Below, one piece after another: positions 26,944 through 36,432 of a stretch of DNA of 64,000 bases. The notes under the pieces are model-generated. The model was not told the DNA's origin. It searched no databases and was given only the letters and a program-made list of their open reading frames with translations. The DNA is from an uncultured Bacteroidales bacterium (GTDB lineage: Bacteria > Bacteroidota > Bacteroidia > Bacteroidales > FEN-979): the NCBI GenBank assembly GCA_903877385.1, contig CAIRDP010000053.1, positions 79,388-143,387 of the forward strand, written 5' to 3'. Each line of letters starts with the position of its first letter. Within the stretch, counting starts at the first letter, position 1. The translations under genes were made by a program, and so were the position numbers.

Positions 26944-29274
26944 TTATTGAATAATTATTTTTTCAGTCCTGGCAAACGTGTCGGTCTTGATATGTAATAA
27001 ATATATTCCCCCGGGGATTGAAAGATTCAGATGATCTTTCAAATTATTACCGGGATTGTCGTATGTTTTCCTGTATAGCTCACGTCCCGACAGATCTGTA
27101 ATATCAATTTTCACGTCTTGATTCCCAAGATTGTTCATCAGTAAGTCCATCGAGCCCCTGGAAGGATTGGGTTGAATACTCACTGTACAATCTTTTGATA
27201 TCTCAGTTACACCGGTACATTCATCAAATGAAATATGCACAGTATCATTGGTAACGCCCGAGCAAGGTGAAGGAGAATGAGCTGACAATATTAAATCAAC
27301 ACCATTTAATTTATCCTGGGTCCAGGGAACGTACTGGGTAACCAGGTTATCGACCGGATTGGTAAAATATCCGTCACCAAGGGTCGACCACATTGACTCA
27401 TCATAATTCAAGGCGATGCCATGAACTGTAAATTCAGTAGTATAAGAACAATAAATCGTATCATTCCCGGCAAAAGCCGTGGCTTTATTATGAACGGTTA
27501 TAAAAACAGAATCCTTCACAGTCTTTGTCCCGTCACTAACAGAAACGATAAACCTGGACGATACCTGGGGCGCTGCTGCCGGATTTTTCAGAGTTGAAGC
27601 AAACCCGGCCGGGTTTGATGTCCATGAATAAGTATAAGTACCTGATCCGCCGGCAACCAGGCAGTCAAGATGTGTGCTGTCGCCCTGGCAGATCGAGAAA
27701 GGATTGGCGGTGGCAGCGACACTCAGCAAATTAAAAAAATTAAACGAGGCAACTCTTGTAAGCCAGCTTGCGCCCATCCCGGTCAGGTATTGCTGGGTAT
27801 ACCAGAACGTGGTTCCGTCAACCGGATCGACTGTCATGGAGCTGTAATCTCCCCAGCGGCAGGTACTCCCCCCGTCCAATGATGTATTTGATCCGGTGCC
27901 GTATACGATTCCCCTTTCGGGAATCGACATCGTATTCAACGCATCAGTCTTCATCCTTCCGGTATATTTAATAGAAGGATACATGCTGCTGCTCGAAATG
28001 GAGAAACCAAGGGCTATGTTATTGGCAGTATCCATTGCAGCACTAGCCATCCAGCGGCATTTGCCGTCACCCGGTGCATAGGTTGACTGCTGGTAAACAC
28101 TCCAGGGGTTCCCTGTGGTTTTCTGTAATTCATACCAGCGGAGACCTGCAATATTGGAACCTGCGTTCACAGTATGGGTGCATACCATCGACCAATGGTC
28201 ACTGAACTGGCGAAACTGCAACCTGTACATCAGGCGGTCCGACATGACTTCGGCCGGCGTGGTTGTTCCTTTTTGAGGGATTCCTCCCAGGCTTGAATTG
28301 AATGAAGCTACAGGCAGCTGAAGATAATTCCCGAATGTGGAATTTGACGGATTCGTCCAGTCGGCATGAAATTCGTACACGCCCAGATAAGGAGGGGATT
28401 GGTTCATATAAACAAAATAATTCGGGGTTCCCACCGGTGGTAGTTCTCCGTCACAACTCGACGGAAGAAGCGAATATGCATTATTTGATGCCGGTAATGT
28501 AAAATACACCATTTGGGCTGATGGAGTACCTGCAATCATGGCAGCGCGGTCAAAAACAGCCTGCCCTGTGCCTGCATAACCGTTTGGGAAACGGTTGACC
28601 GACATATAATACCCATCAGGCCAGATCCCGAATTTGGGATAATCGGGTAAGCCGTTAAAAGAATATTCCCAGCGATACCAGCTCCCTGTCGGATCATTCG
28701 TCTGTGAAACGGCAATCATCACATAATTATACCCCGTGGGATATGATAACTGGGAAAAAAACCATCGGTCCGCATCCGCATCATACATTACAACACCATC
28801 CCCTCCGTTCATGTTGTTCGGCATCCCATTCCAGATAACCGAGTTGCTGACAGGACCTAAAAGCTTCGTTCCTGACTTATCATAAATTGAAAAATGACAG
28901 TTTACAAGGGCGAAATAATTATTGGGCCCGATTTGTCCGGTAACATCCGGGGGATCATACCCCTGGGAGTTACTGTTACCGTCAAAATTTGCTATGATCG
29001 TATCCTGTGAGGTGGCTCTTAATTTAATGTCATTCCTCACCAAGGGGTCTTTCCAGTCAGCAGGAAACTGCTCGTTGTGTTTTTTATTCGCATTAAAATG
29101 ATTCAGGATCACTTTCCAGGAATTATCGGCTTTCTCGGGAACGGTTTTTACCAGGTCCCTTAAGGGGGGTGTCACGTCAAAATAGACAGGTTTAATTATC
29201 TCCGGGCCTGTTTGGGCGAAAGTATAATGGGCCAACAGGAAACAAAACAGTACCAATAATAATGAACTTCTCAT
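26944..29274 (-). CDS. secreted paralogue with one Ig-like repeat and T9SS sorting domain
   Basis: A 776-residue protein with signal peptide (SLLLVLFCFLLAHYTFAQ) and the same order as the next gene: KPVYFDVTPPLRDLVKT near the N-terminus, a long central domain (TGQIGPNNYFALVNCHFSIY, WYRWEYSFNGLPDYPKFGIW, RCRWGDYSSM-like elements), one Ig/PKD-like repeat (GGSGTYTYSWTSNPAGFAST) and a T9SS sorting domain (VSIQPNPSRGSMDLLMNNL, PGGIYLLHIK). The two genes are 36 bases apart in the same direction and arose by tandem duplication. Surface or released location is expected; I recognise no catalytic motif. Confidence 0.85.
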   Translation of the reverse strand: MRSSLLLVLFCFLLAHYTFAQTGPEIIKPVYFDVTPPLRDLVKTVPEKADNSWKVILNHFNANKKHNEQFPADWKDPLVRNDIKLRATSQDTIIANFDGNSNSQGYDPPDVTGQIGPNNYFALVNCHFSIYDKSGTKLLGPVSNSVIWNGMPNNMNGGDGVVMYDADADRWFFSQLSYPTGYNYVMIAVSQTNDPTGSWYRWEYSFNGLPDYPKFGIWPDGYYMSVNRFPNGYAGTGQAVFDRAAMIAGTPSAQMVYFTLPASNNAYSLLPSSCDGELPPVGTPNYFVYMNQSPPYLGVYEFHADWTNPSNSTFGNYLQLPVASFNSSLGGIPQKGTTTPAEVMSDRLMYRLQFRQFSDHWSMVCTHTVNAGSNIAGLRWYELQKTTGNPWSVYQQSTYAPGDGKCRWMASAAMDTANNIALGFSISSSSMYPSIKYTGRMKTDALNTMSIPERGIVYGTGSNTSLDGGSTCRWGDYSSMTVDPVDGTTFWYTQQYLTGMGASWLTRVASFNFFNLLSVAATANPFSICQGDSTHLDCLVAGGSGTYTYSWTSNPAGFASTLKNPAAAPQVSSRFIVSVSDGTKTVKDSVFITVHNKATAFAGNDTIYCSYTTEFTVHGIALNYDESMWSTLGDGYFTNPVDNLVTQYVPWTQDKLNGVDLILSAHSPSPCSGVTNDTVHISFDECTGVTEISKDCTVSIQPNPSRGSMDLLMNNLGNQDVKIDITDLSGRELYRKTYDNPGNNLKDHLNLSIPGGIYLLHIKTDTFARTEKIIIQ

Positions 29275-29390
29275 TGTGATGATTTCCTTTAAAATGGATT
29301 AAAAATATTTGTTAAAATCAAACGGGTCAGTAACCTGCAGCTAAAGTACTCAATCTTCCTGAGTAAACATTTAATTTTAATTAATTGACT

Positions 29391-29398
29391 TATCTTTA
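29391..29398 (+). promoter_or_regulatory. possible -7 box (TATCTTTA) for the AraC gene
   Basis: TATCTTTA differs from TAnnTTTG only in the last base, but it lies just five bases ahead of the ATG at 29404. The transcript would be nearly leaderless. If the promoter is real, the start codon could lie further in. Confidence 0.3.
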
Positions 29399-29403
29399 CC
29401 TAC

Positions 29404-30234
29404 ATGGAACAACTCTTCAAAATATCAAAACTTGGCATCACAGAAGTGCGGGAACTTTCTGCCAAAGACGACAAACCTCATATTCATGATTTTGAAGAGT
29501 TGCTGATCGTGATGGATGGGGAGGTTGAGCATTTTATTGATTTTAAATCAAAAAAACTGCCTGCTCCATTTATCAGTTTTGTTTCACAGGGGAAAGCACA
29601 TGTTGTGAAGCCATGCGAAAAAGATGGCCTCTGCAATATGTGGATGATTCAGTTTAAAAGCGAATTCATCCCCGAAACGACTTTCCAGTTGTATTCTTAT
29701 TATCACGACCATGCCAATATTGAAATGCAGTCAGGAGCACGTTTCGACCAGATGGTTGCATTATGTGAAATGATGTACTTCGAAATGCAGCAGCCCATTC
29801 CTGATTTTGCTGTGATAAGGCAAATGTTAAACTTATTGTTCACGATGATTGAATCGAAACGAAAAATAGCTGAACCCGTCGAGAATAGTCTGCAGAAAAC
29901 GCAAAATATCACCTTTAAAAACTTCCTGAAGATCCTGGAAGAGAATTTCCGCAGGCCTGAAGGTGTAGAATTTTATTCCGGGAAACTGTTTATGTCGGCC
30001 CGCAACCTCAACCTCATATGCAGGAATATTTTGCAAAAAAGCGTTTCGGAGATCATTGAAACAAGGAAAATGATTGAAGCGAAAAATATGCTGCTGCATA
30101 CAGGGAAGACCGTTTCGGAGATCGGTTATGAACTGGGCTACAATGAAAAGGCTTATTTTTCCAATGTATTTAAGAAGAAAACCGGACAAACCCCTACCGG
30201 GTTCCGTGAGGAGATGCACAGGCTCATTTCCTGA
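29404..30234 (+). CDS. AraC-family transcriptional regulator
   Basis: The 276-residue protein combines an N-terminal cupin-like sensing domain (DDKPHIHDFEELLIVMDGEV near residues 21-43, in parts) with a C-terminal double helix-turn-helix of AraC/XylS type (about 175-270; AKNMLLHTGKTVSEIGYELG and YFSNVFKKKTGQTPTGFRE). It probably binds a small ligand and activates nearby genes. The SnoaL-like lipoprotein and the YgiD-type dioxygenase follow in the same direction and are candidate targets, though a gap of 105 bases separates them from it. Confidence 0.93.
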   Translation: MEQLFKISKLGITEVRELSAKDDKPHIHDFEELLIVMDGEVEHFIDFKSKKLPAPFISFVSQGKAHVVKPCEKDGLCNMWMIQFKSEFIPETTFQLYSYYHDHANIEMQSGARFDQMVALCEMMYFEMQQPIPDFAVIRQMLNLLFTMIESKRKIAEPVENSLQKTQNITFKNFLKILEENFRRPEGVEFYSGKLFMSARNLNLICRNILQKSVSEIIETRKMIEAKNMLLHTGKTVSEIGYELGYNEKAYFSNVFKKKTGQTPTGFREEMHRLIS

Positions 30235-30339
30235 AATCACAACACTTATACCGAATACTATTACCCTTTGCCCTGCAAATGGTTGCAATTTTGCACCGTC
30301 AACCAAACAATTCAGTAATCACACTTAAAAACAGACAAA

Positions 30340-30936
30340 ATGAGCAAACTAATTATTTCTATAAATGCATTGATTGTAACGATAATCCTGGCAGTAGTTG
30401 TAACTTTAAGCAGTTGTAACAGCGGGAATACAATTTCTGTAAGTAAAACAGAAATTGATTCACTCAGGAATCAGATCAAGGAAATGACTGCCGGCAATCA
30501 GTTGCTTGCAAAGAACCTCGTCACATTTGACACTCTGGATTATACAGTTTTCAGCAATCAGCAGTGGGTAAGGTTGCATGAAAGCCATTCGAAAGACATC
30601 AAAGTCAACTGGCCCGACGGACACTTCACCATGGGGATTGAACGTCATATTTCTGATTTAAAATCCATGTTTGTTTATGCACCTGATACCAGGATCAAAC
30701 AACATCCTGTAAGATTTGGAAGCAGCAATGGAGAGTGGACTGCCGTGACCGGGATCATGGAAGGAACTTTCAGCAAACCTATGCCAATCGGCGGCGGAAA
30801 GTTTATTCAGCCTACCGGGAAATCATTCAAACTGCCAATGTGTACTATAGGACATTGGAAAGACGGTGTTATGATCGAAGAATATTTATTCTGGGACAAT
30901 CAGACCTATATGAATCAACTAGGCTTAGGTAAATAA
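30340..30936 (+). CDS. SnoaL/NTF2-like lipoprotein
   Basis: A 198-residue protein with a lipoprotein signal (lipobox LSSC, Cys26), a short helical linker (SKTEIDSLRNQIKEM) and a C-terminal NTF2-like cone fold of the SnoaL ester-cyclase type. That fold shows in FSNQQWVRLHESHSKDIKVN, HISDLKSMFVYAPDTRI and GHWKDGVMIEEYLFWDNQ. Related proteins act as polyketide cyclases or small-molecule isomerases, and many have no known reaction. Here it would be tethered in the envelope. It is 42 bases ahead of the dioxygenase gene and probably in the same transcript. Confidence 0.8.
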   Translation: MSKLIISINALIVTIILAVVVTLSSCNSGNTISVSKTEIDSLRNQIKEMTAGNQLLAKNLVTFDTLDYTVFSNQQWVRLHESHSKDIKVNWPDGHFTMGIERHISDLKSMFVYAPDTRIKQHPVRFGSSNGEWTAVTGIMEGTFSKPMPIGGGKFIQPTGKSFKLPMCTIGHWKDGVMIEEYLFWDNQTYMNQLGLGK

Positions 30937-30978
30937 AACTATTAAATCATTAACACTTTATCGTTTAAAAGACTTACC

Positions 30979-31803
30979 ATGGCAAGGATATTTTCAAAAC
31001 ATTTTCCCGATACCGAACTGATGCCTGTGCTCTTTGTCGGACACGGAAGCCCCATGAATGCTATAGAGGAAAATGAATTTGTTGAGGGATGGAGGGAGGT
31101 TGCCAAATCTTTGCCAAAACCAAACGCCATTTTATGTGTATCGGCCCATTGGGAGACGAGAGGAACTTCGGTATCGGTTACAGAAAAACCAAGGACTATA
31201 CATGATTTCGGAGGATTTCCCCAGGAACTGTTTGAAGTGCAATATCCGGCAATGGGGAGTCCTGAGCTGGCTGAAGAAGCCGTCAGGATTATAAAAAGAA
31301 CTGAAATCAGGCCGGATGAGAAATGGGGGCTTGATCATGGATGCTGGAGTGTTCTTATAAGGATGTTTCCTGAAGCGGATATCCCTGTAGTCCAGTTGAG
31401 CCTTGATTACTCCCGGCCTGCACAGTTCCATTACGAACTTGCCAAAGAGCTCCTGCCACTCAGGAAACAGGGAGTTCTGATAATCTGCAGCGGGAATCTG
31501 GTCCACAATCTCAGAATGGTGGACTGGAACAGGATGAATGAACCCGGATATGGCTTTGACTGGGCGATAGAAGCCAATGAAAAGATGAAAAAATTCATCC
31601 TTTCAAACGACCATCAATCATTGATTAATTTCGGGCAACAGGGTAAAGCATTCAACCTTGCCATCCCCACACCCGAACATTTCCTGCCGCTGCTTTATAC
31701 ACTGGCTTTAAAAGGGGAAAATGAAAAAACAGAATTCTTCAACGATATGCCTGTCATGGGCTCGCTTACGATGACATCCCTGAAGATCTCCCCGGGAAAA
31801 TAA
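30979..31803 (+). CDS. ygiD: class III extradiol ring-cleavage dioxygenase, YgiD/DODA type
   Basis: The 274-residue protein matches 4,5-DOPA dioxygenases of the YgiD group. Candidate iron/zinc ligands and catalytic histidines are in the expected places: His22 (GHGSPMNAI), His57 (SAHWET), His120 (GLDHGCW) and His176 (GNLVHNLRM). The family opens catechol rings with molecular oxygen; the E. coli enzyme converts L-DOPA to a betalamic-acid precursor. The natural substrate here is unknown. The gene ends seven bases from the end of the convergent antiporter gene. Confidence 0.9.
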   Translation: MARIFSKHFPDTELMPVLFVGHGSPMNAIEENEFVEGWREVAKSLPKPNAILCVSAHWETRGTSVSVTEKPRTIHDFGGFPQELFEVQYPAMGSPELAEEAVRIIKRTEIRPDEKWGLDHGCWSVLIRMFPEADIPVVQLSLDYSRPAQFHYELAKELLPLRKQGVLIICSGNLVHNLRMVDWNRMNEPGYGFDWAIEANEKMKKFILSNDHQSLINFGQQGKAFNLAIPTPEHFLPLLYTLALKGENEKTEFFNDMPVMGSLTMTSLKISPGK

Positions 31804-31810
31804 ACCGGTA

Positions 31811-33250
31811 TTAACCCTTGGGCCCGGGTTCTGCCCAACCTGGCTTTTTGAAGAACCTGAAAAGCCAGAATGGCAGCATCCAGATGAATGTCCCTATGAT
31901 CATCATCAGAAAATATCCCCAGAAAGAGATATTTGTGACCCCACTGGGACGGCTCAGGGCCATGATTCCCGAAAAGACTGTTGAAAAGAAACCAAGGCCG
32001 GCAATGATCCACACTCCGGGCTTCCCTCCCATGATCTTAAAAGGCCTGAGGGTATCCGGCTGCTTGTAACGCAGCTTGATGACAGCGGCAAAAATAGGCA
32101 GGTAATAAATACATAAAAGTGTAGTGGTATAGGATGAAAATACCCAGTAAACTTCATTGATCCCAGGTATCACTGCCATTGCAATTGCCAGGAATGTTAT
32201 GAGGATTCCCTGGACCATCAGTGTGCCGGTAGGAGAACCGTACTTGTTTTCTTTACGGAAAAATGCAGGCAGGGTCCCTGCTTTCGAGATCGGCACCATG
32301 CTTAACAATGGCCCAAGCATCCAGGTACTCATCAATGATATTCCGCCTATGGCCAGGAGAATGGCCATGACAGGGACGGCCCATTTCATTCCGAAAGCTG
32401 CGAACATGGTCTCTGTAACCTGGATCACACCCCCGTTAAGGGAGATATCCTTCAGCGGGATGACAATCGCGATGGGCAGTGTTCCAAGAACACTCAGAAC
32501 AAAGATGAGGATTGTCGCAAACAACATCGCCCGGGGATATGACTTCTGAGGATTTGAAACCTGGCTGGCATAGTAGCCCGACATCTCGATCCCGGCAAAT
32601 GTAAGGATGATGGAGGATGAATAGACAAGTGCGCCTATATTCAGTTTGGGGACAAGTCCCGACCATGTAAAAGGCGGCAGCTGGCTGGGCTTGCCGGTAA
32701 TGATCCATGCCAGGCCAAGGAGGATCAGCACGAGAGAAGGAATAATTGCACCCAGTAGCGTCCCTGTGGAGCTCAATTTTGCCGCGATTGCCGGACCGAG
32801 GAAATTGAACAGGGTGAGGCCCCACCATACTACCAGCATCACTATGGCAAGGAAAACCTGGTTTGGCATTCCAAGGATATGGGCGTGAGGGTCGGGGCTG
32901 AAAATATAGGCAACCGAAACTGCAATAAAAGAGAGTACAGTCGGATACCAGGGGATATTCTCAACTACGACTGCCCAGATTGCCATAAAACCGGTTTTTG
33001 TATTGAACGCTTCCTCTATCCATGAATAAATACCGCCCGCACTGGGCCAGGCTGAGGCCAGTTCTGCCGATACCAGGGCGAGAGGAAGAAGAAAGAGAAA
33101 AGAGCCTACAAAATACCAGGTGATCAATTGCCAGCCTTCATCGGCCATGCTAGGGTAATTTCTGACCGATAAAACGGCCGCAACACTGATCATGGACAGC
33201 ATCAGCACGCCCATGGTCTTCTTTTTCGGTGTTTGTTGGAGATCGCTCAT
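31811..33250 (-). CDS. APC-family amino-acid/amine antiporter (GadC-like)
   Basis: A 479-residue, roughly 12-helix transporter starting at the ATG complementary to 33248-33250, 11 bases after the decarboxylase stop. An in-frame extension upstream overlaps that gene and was not used. The N-terminus (MISVAAVLSVRNYPSMADEG, then LVSAELASAWPSAGGIYSWI) aligns with the first two helices of GadC, the glutamate:GABA exchanger. Pairing with a PLP decarboxylase implies exchange of an amino acid for its decarboxylation product, which consumes a cytosolic proton per cycle. Substrate specificity cannot be read from the sequence. Confidence 0.88.
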   Translation of the reverse strand: MSDLQQTPKKKTMGVLMLSMISVAAVLSVRNYPSMADEGWQLITWYFVGSFLFLLPLALVSAELASAWPSAGGIYSWIEEAFNTKTGFMAIWAVVVENIPWYPTVLSFIAVSVAYIFSPDPHAHILGMPNQVFLAIVMLVVWWGLTLFNFLGPAIAAKLSSTGTLLGAIIPSLVLILLGLAWIITGKPSQLPPFTWSGLVPKLNIGALVYSSSIILTFAGIEMSGYYASQVSNPQKSYPRAMLFATILIFVLSVLGTLPIAIVIPLKDISLNGGVIQVTETMFAAFGMKWAVPVMAILLAIGGISLMSTWMLGPLLSMVPISKAGTLPAFFRKENKYGSPTGTLMVQGILITFLAIAMAVIPGINEVYWVFSSYTTTLLCIYYLPIFAAVIKLRYKQPDTLRPFKIMGGKPGVWIIAGLGFFSTVFSGIMALSRPSGVTNISFWGYFLMMIIGTFIWMLPFWLFRFFKKPGWAEPGPKG

Positions 33251-33261
33251 GGAATTGAAGT

Positions 33262-35544
33262 TTAATCTTTTATACAATACATTCGATAGGTACCATTCTC
33301 ATTTTCAATCCCGTGGATATCGTGTTCGAAACCGGGAAACTGGTTGTCAAAATCCTGGAGGGTTTTTAAATAGGCCAAAACAGGCTCATTTATCAAGCCG
33401 GCGCGTTCACCGCCCATGAGTAACGGAATTCCCGGCGGATATGGGACAATCCCCCCGGCCATTATCCTCCCCTGGGACTGTTCAAGGGAAACCCTTTCTA
33501 CATTGTTTTTAACCAGGTGGCTGTATGCCTCGGCCGGTGTCATCACCGGTTCGGGCAAGGACGAAAATGCTTCATCCAGAAGCTGCAGCTGTCTTGAATT
33601 ACGCTTGAATTCATGCATCTCACGCGCAAGCTGTGGCAGTGATTTCCCCTTGTAAACCCCGGAATATTTTTCAACCAGGTCAGGAAAAACATCCTCAAGC
33701 ATGGCATTTTCATCATACAGGGTCTTGAAACTGAAAAACCTTGTGGTTAATGTTCCCCACTTTCCCTTGGTTATACCCATTGAAAAAAGGAATAGCAAGC
33801 TGTAATCGCCCGACTTTTCGTTGATTATTCCTTCGCAATCCAGGTATTTGACCAGGAGTGCAGCCGGTATGCCCCATTGCGAGAGGGATCCGTCACGCTC
33901 CACGCCTGGTGTCAGTACGCTTACTTTTATAGGATCCAGCATGGCGTATCCGTCATCGATATCTCCGAAGCCATGCCAGCTCTCCCCGGGATGAAGAACC
34001 CAGCAGGAGGGTTCCCTGGTCAGCAATTCAATCGGGGCATCTGCAAAGTTAATACGCTTCCCGGTAGCCGGGTTGGTGACCTCATCGGGCTGCCACATCT
34101 CAAACCACCAGTCTTTCGTATTATCACTCATGATCTTCCTGCGTATCCTCGCCATCGTAGTGCGGAAGGTAACGGCTTCCATGATGCTTTCATCGGTAAG
34201 GGCCTTACCCATCGGCCCGTCCATCATCTTTGCCGAAACATCACAGGATGCAATGATGGCATATGAAGGTGAAGTTGATGTATGCATCATGAATGATTCA
34301 TTGAACCTGTTGTGCTCTATGGGATCACGCCCTTCTTTGACATGCACCATCGAAGCCTGGGAAATTGCCGCCAGCAGCTTATGGGTTGACTGGGAGGCAA
34401 AAACTGTGGGAGCATCAGGATCCCTTACCCCATCCCTCATTCCGTAGCGGTCCCTGTATATCGGGTTGAACCTGGCATAAGCATACCAGGCTTCATCAAA
34501 ATGAAGCCTTGGAACTATCTTCCCTAATAGTTGCTCCACTTCCACGGCATTATAGCAAACCCCGTCGTAAGTAGAATTTGTTACGACTGCATATACCGGG
34601 GCCGCTGACTTGTCGGGGACCAGGGGGCATTCACTGATCTTTTTCCTGATGGTAACGGCGTTCATCTGGTCTTTACGGATAGGTCCTATGATACCCAGGT
34701 GATTCCTTACCGGGATCATCCATACCGGCCTGGCACCTGTGAGGATGGTCGAATGCTCCAGTGATTTATGGCAGTTACGGTCAATAAGCACCACATCTCC
34801 CTCCACGGCACAGGCCATGAAGATGATCTTGTTCGCAGTGGAGGTTCCATTGGTAACATAATACGTGCGGTCGGCGCCAAACACTTTTGCAGCAAACCGT
34901 TCTCCCGCTCCTATCGCCCCTGAATGATCGAGAAGGGAGCCCAGTTCCCCAACAGAGATGGAGAGGTCGGAACGAAACAACTGTTCCCCGAAGAAATTAT
35001 AAAATATCCGGCCGGCCGGAGATTTCAGAAAAGCTGTACCCCCGGTATGGCCTGGAGTATGCCAGGAATACTCAAAGTCGTCGGCAAAATTGACCAGGGC
35101 TTCGAAAAAAGGAGGGAGCAAGCGGTTCCGGTACCTGCGTGCGGCCGCTTCTACACGTCCCGCAATAAAATCACGGGTATCTTCAAGGATCCAGAAATTT
35201 TCGGAAATGATCCTTTCAATTTCCAATGGGATTGTTATCAGCACATCAGGCCGTATCGATAAAAAAATCGGGATCTCATGGTTCCTGCTGCGGATGTTCA
35301 GGATCAGTTTCTGTGCCAGGTTCCGGTTCTCGACGATCAAAGGGTCCCAGTCAACTATCACCGCATCAAGTTCCGGTAACCTGATAATGCCTGACAAAGC
35401 CGATTCAAATGATTTCCATTCCGTTACGTTGACTTCGATATCGTTCATCTTCCTGATCAGCTCATGCATGGCATGACCTCCCGGAGTTTCTTTTGACAAT
35501 TCGTCATCCACAATAGCGATGCTCAGTTTTTCATACAGATACAT
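33262..35544 (-). CDS. Orn/Lys/Arg decarboxylase, PLP fold type I (AdiA-like)
   Basis: The 760-residue enzyme has the three-part form of inducible bacterial basic amino-acid decarboxylases. These are an N-terminal receiver-like wing domain (about 1-130), a PLP-binding core (about 140-570) and a C-terminal domain. PLP contacts include TNGTSTANK (231-239), DRNCHKSLEH (255-264), HFDEAWYAYARF (348-359) and the Schiff-base lysine Lys389 in SQSTHKLLAA. AdiA is about the same length. Arginine is a reasonable guess for the substrate, but lysine or ornithine is possible. The ATG is preceded by AAAGGAGG at a spacing of 4 bases, an unusually strong Shine-Dalgarno for this phylum. Confidence 0.92.
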   Translation of the reverse strand: MYLYEKLSIAIVDDELSKETPGGHAMHELIRKMNDIEVNVTEWKSFESALSGIIRLPELDAVIVDWDPLIVENRNLAQKLILNIRSRNHEIPIFLSIRPDVLITIPLEIERIISENFWILEDTRDFIAGRVEAAARRYRNRLLPPFFEALVNFADDFEYSWHTPGHTGGTAFLKSPAGRIFYNFFGEQLFRSDLSISVGELGSLLDHSGAIGAGERFAAKVFGADRTYYVTNGTSTANKIIFMACAVEGDVVLIDRNCHKSLEHSTILTGARPVWMIPVRNHLGIIGPIRKDQMNAVTIRKKISECPLVPDKSAAPVYAVVTNSTYDGVCYNAVEVEQLLGKIVPRLHFDEAWYAYARFNPIYRDRYGMRDGVRDPDAPTVFASQSTHKLLAAISQASMVHVKEGRDPIEHNRFNESFMMHTSTSPSYAIIASCDVSAKMMDGPMGKALTDESIMEAVTFRTTMARIRRKIMSDNTKDWWFEMWQPDEVTNPATGKRINFADAPIELLTREPSCWVLHPGESWHGFGDIDDGYAMLDPIKVSVLTPGVERDGSLSQWGIPAALLVKYLDCEGIINEKSGDYSLLFLFSMGITKGKWGTLTTRFFSFKTLYDENAMLEDVFPDLVEKYSGVYKGKSLPQLAREMHEFKRNSRQLQLLDEAFSSLPEPVMTPAEAYSHLVKNNVERVSLEQSQGRIMAGGIVPYPPGIPLLMGGERAGLINEPVLAYLKTLQDFDNQFPGFEHDIHGIENENGTYRMYCIKD

Positions 35545-35548
35545 GAAA

Positions 35549-35556
35549 CCTCCTTT
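35549..35556 (-). promoter_or_regulatory. strong Shine-Dalgarno (AAAGGAGG) ahead of the decarboxylase
   Basis: Reading the minus strand, AAAGGAGG TTTC ATG places a near-perfect anti-16S match 4 bases before the start. Most other genes in the window have AT-rich leaders with no such site, as is usual in Bacteroidota. Confidence 0.6.
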
Positions 35557-35815
35557 GTTATTATGTAAATAAAATAATATAATGCTGAATCTCTTCTGGT
35601 GTGCCGAAGATTCCGGAGAAAGGGACTTGGTATGGGATTCATACCCATGGTTTGATATTCAGAGTAAAATTAATTAAATTTTCAATTATTTTATAATTTT
35701 ATATGCTATTTTAGTTGCTTTATAAGATTATTTCGTATTTAAGAGGTATTTGTTTTTTCACGGGGCTATAAATAAGCTGAACCATGCTCATCCCTTTGAA
35801 ATGTAATCAGCAAGT

Positions 35816-36268
35816 ATGAAGTTCAGGATAAAAGAATGGATCCGGCGATATGCCTGGGCGGAAGTATTCAGTACACTCCTCACCTTTCTCTGCGGATGGG
35901 CCTCGTCATGGTTTACAAAAAATTCTGTTGTAATTGCTTATGCCGGGACGATAGGCGCTGCGGCAGGGTTTTATGGTTTTATCTTTATCAGTGATATTTA
36001 CAAAAGTTATTTAAAACATGAACCGGAAACAATCCGGGTAAAAATCCTGCTAATTGTCAGGTGTCTGAGGAATATAGGATTTGAATTCGGCTTTGCCGAA
36101 CTGCTTGATTTCCTCGTAGTACGTCCATTTTGCCTTCTGTACGGACCTGTCATTTTGAAAAATTACTTCTGGGGGGTCCTGGCTGGGAAGACAATTGCCG
36201 ATATCATTTTTTTTACTCTTTCCATTCTTATGTTCGAGATCCGGAAAAAACATTTTCATTGGTTCTGA
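35816..36268 (+). CDS. small integral membrane protein of unknown function
   Basis: A 150-residue protein with four likely membrane helices (about 15-32, 38-58, 85-108, 118-140) and basic ends. I do not recognise the family. Striking residues are IRCLRNIGFEFGFAELLDF-like sequence in the third helix region (VRCLRNIGFEFGFAELLDFL) and FCLLYGPVILKNYFWG. It is transcribed divergently from the decarboxylase across a 271-base gap and lies 164 bases ahead of an outer-membrane barrel gene, so it may share regulation with the decarboxylase module. Confidence 0.65.
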   Translation: MKFRIKEWIRRYAWAEVFSTLLTFLCGWASSWFTKNSVVIAYAGTIGAAAGFYGFIFISDIYKSYLKHEPETIRVKILLIVRCLRNIGFEFGFAELLDFLVVRPFCLLYGPVILKNYFWGVLAGKTIADIIFFTLSILMFEIRKKHFHWF

Positions 36269-36432
36269 TGATTGCTTGTCTATGCAAAAAAAATAGTTTC
36301 TTTCAGGTTTCATGAACAGGCTTGAACCTGATCCCTGTTAACGATATCGTTTAAGAGGCTGGTGGATCAAAATACAGCACAGATCAGCCAAAAAATACAA
36401 AAACAAATAACATGAACCAATAATCAAACAAT

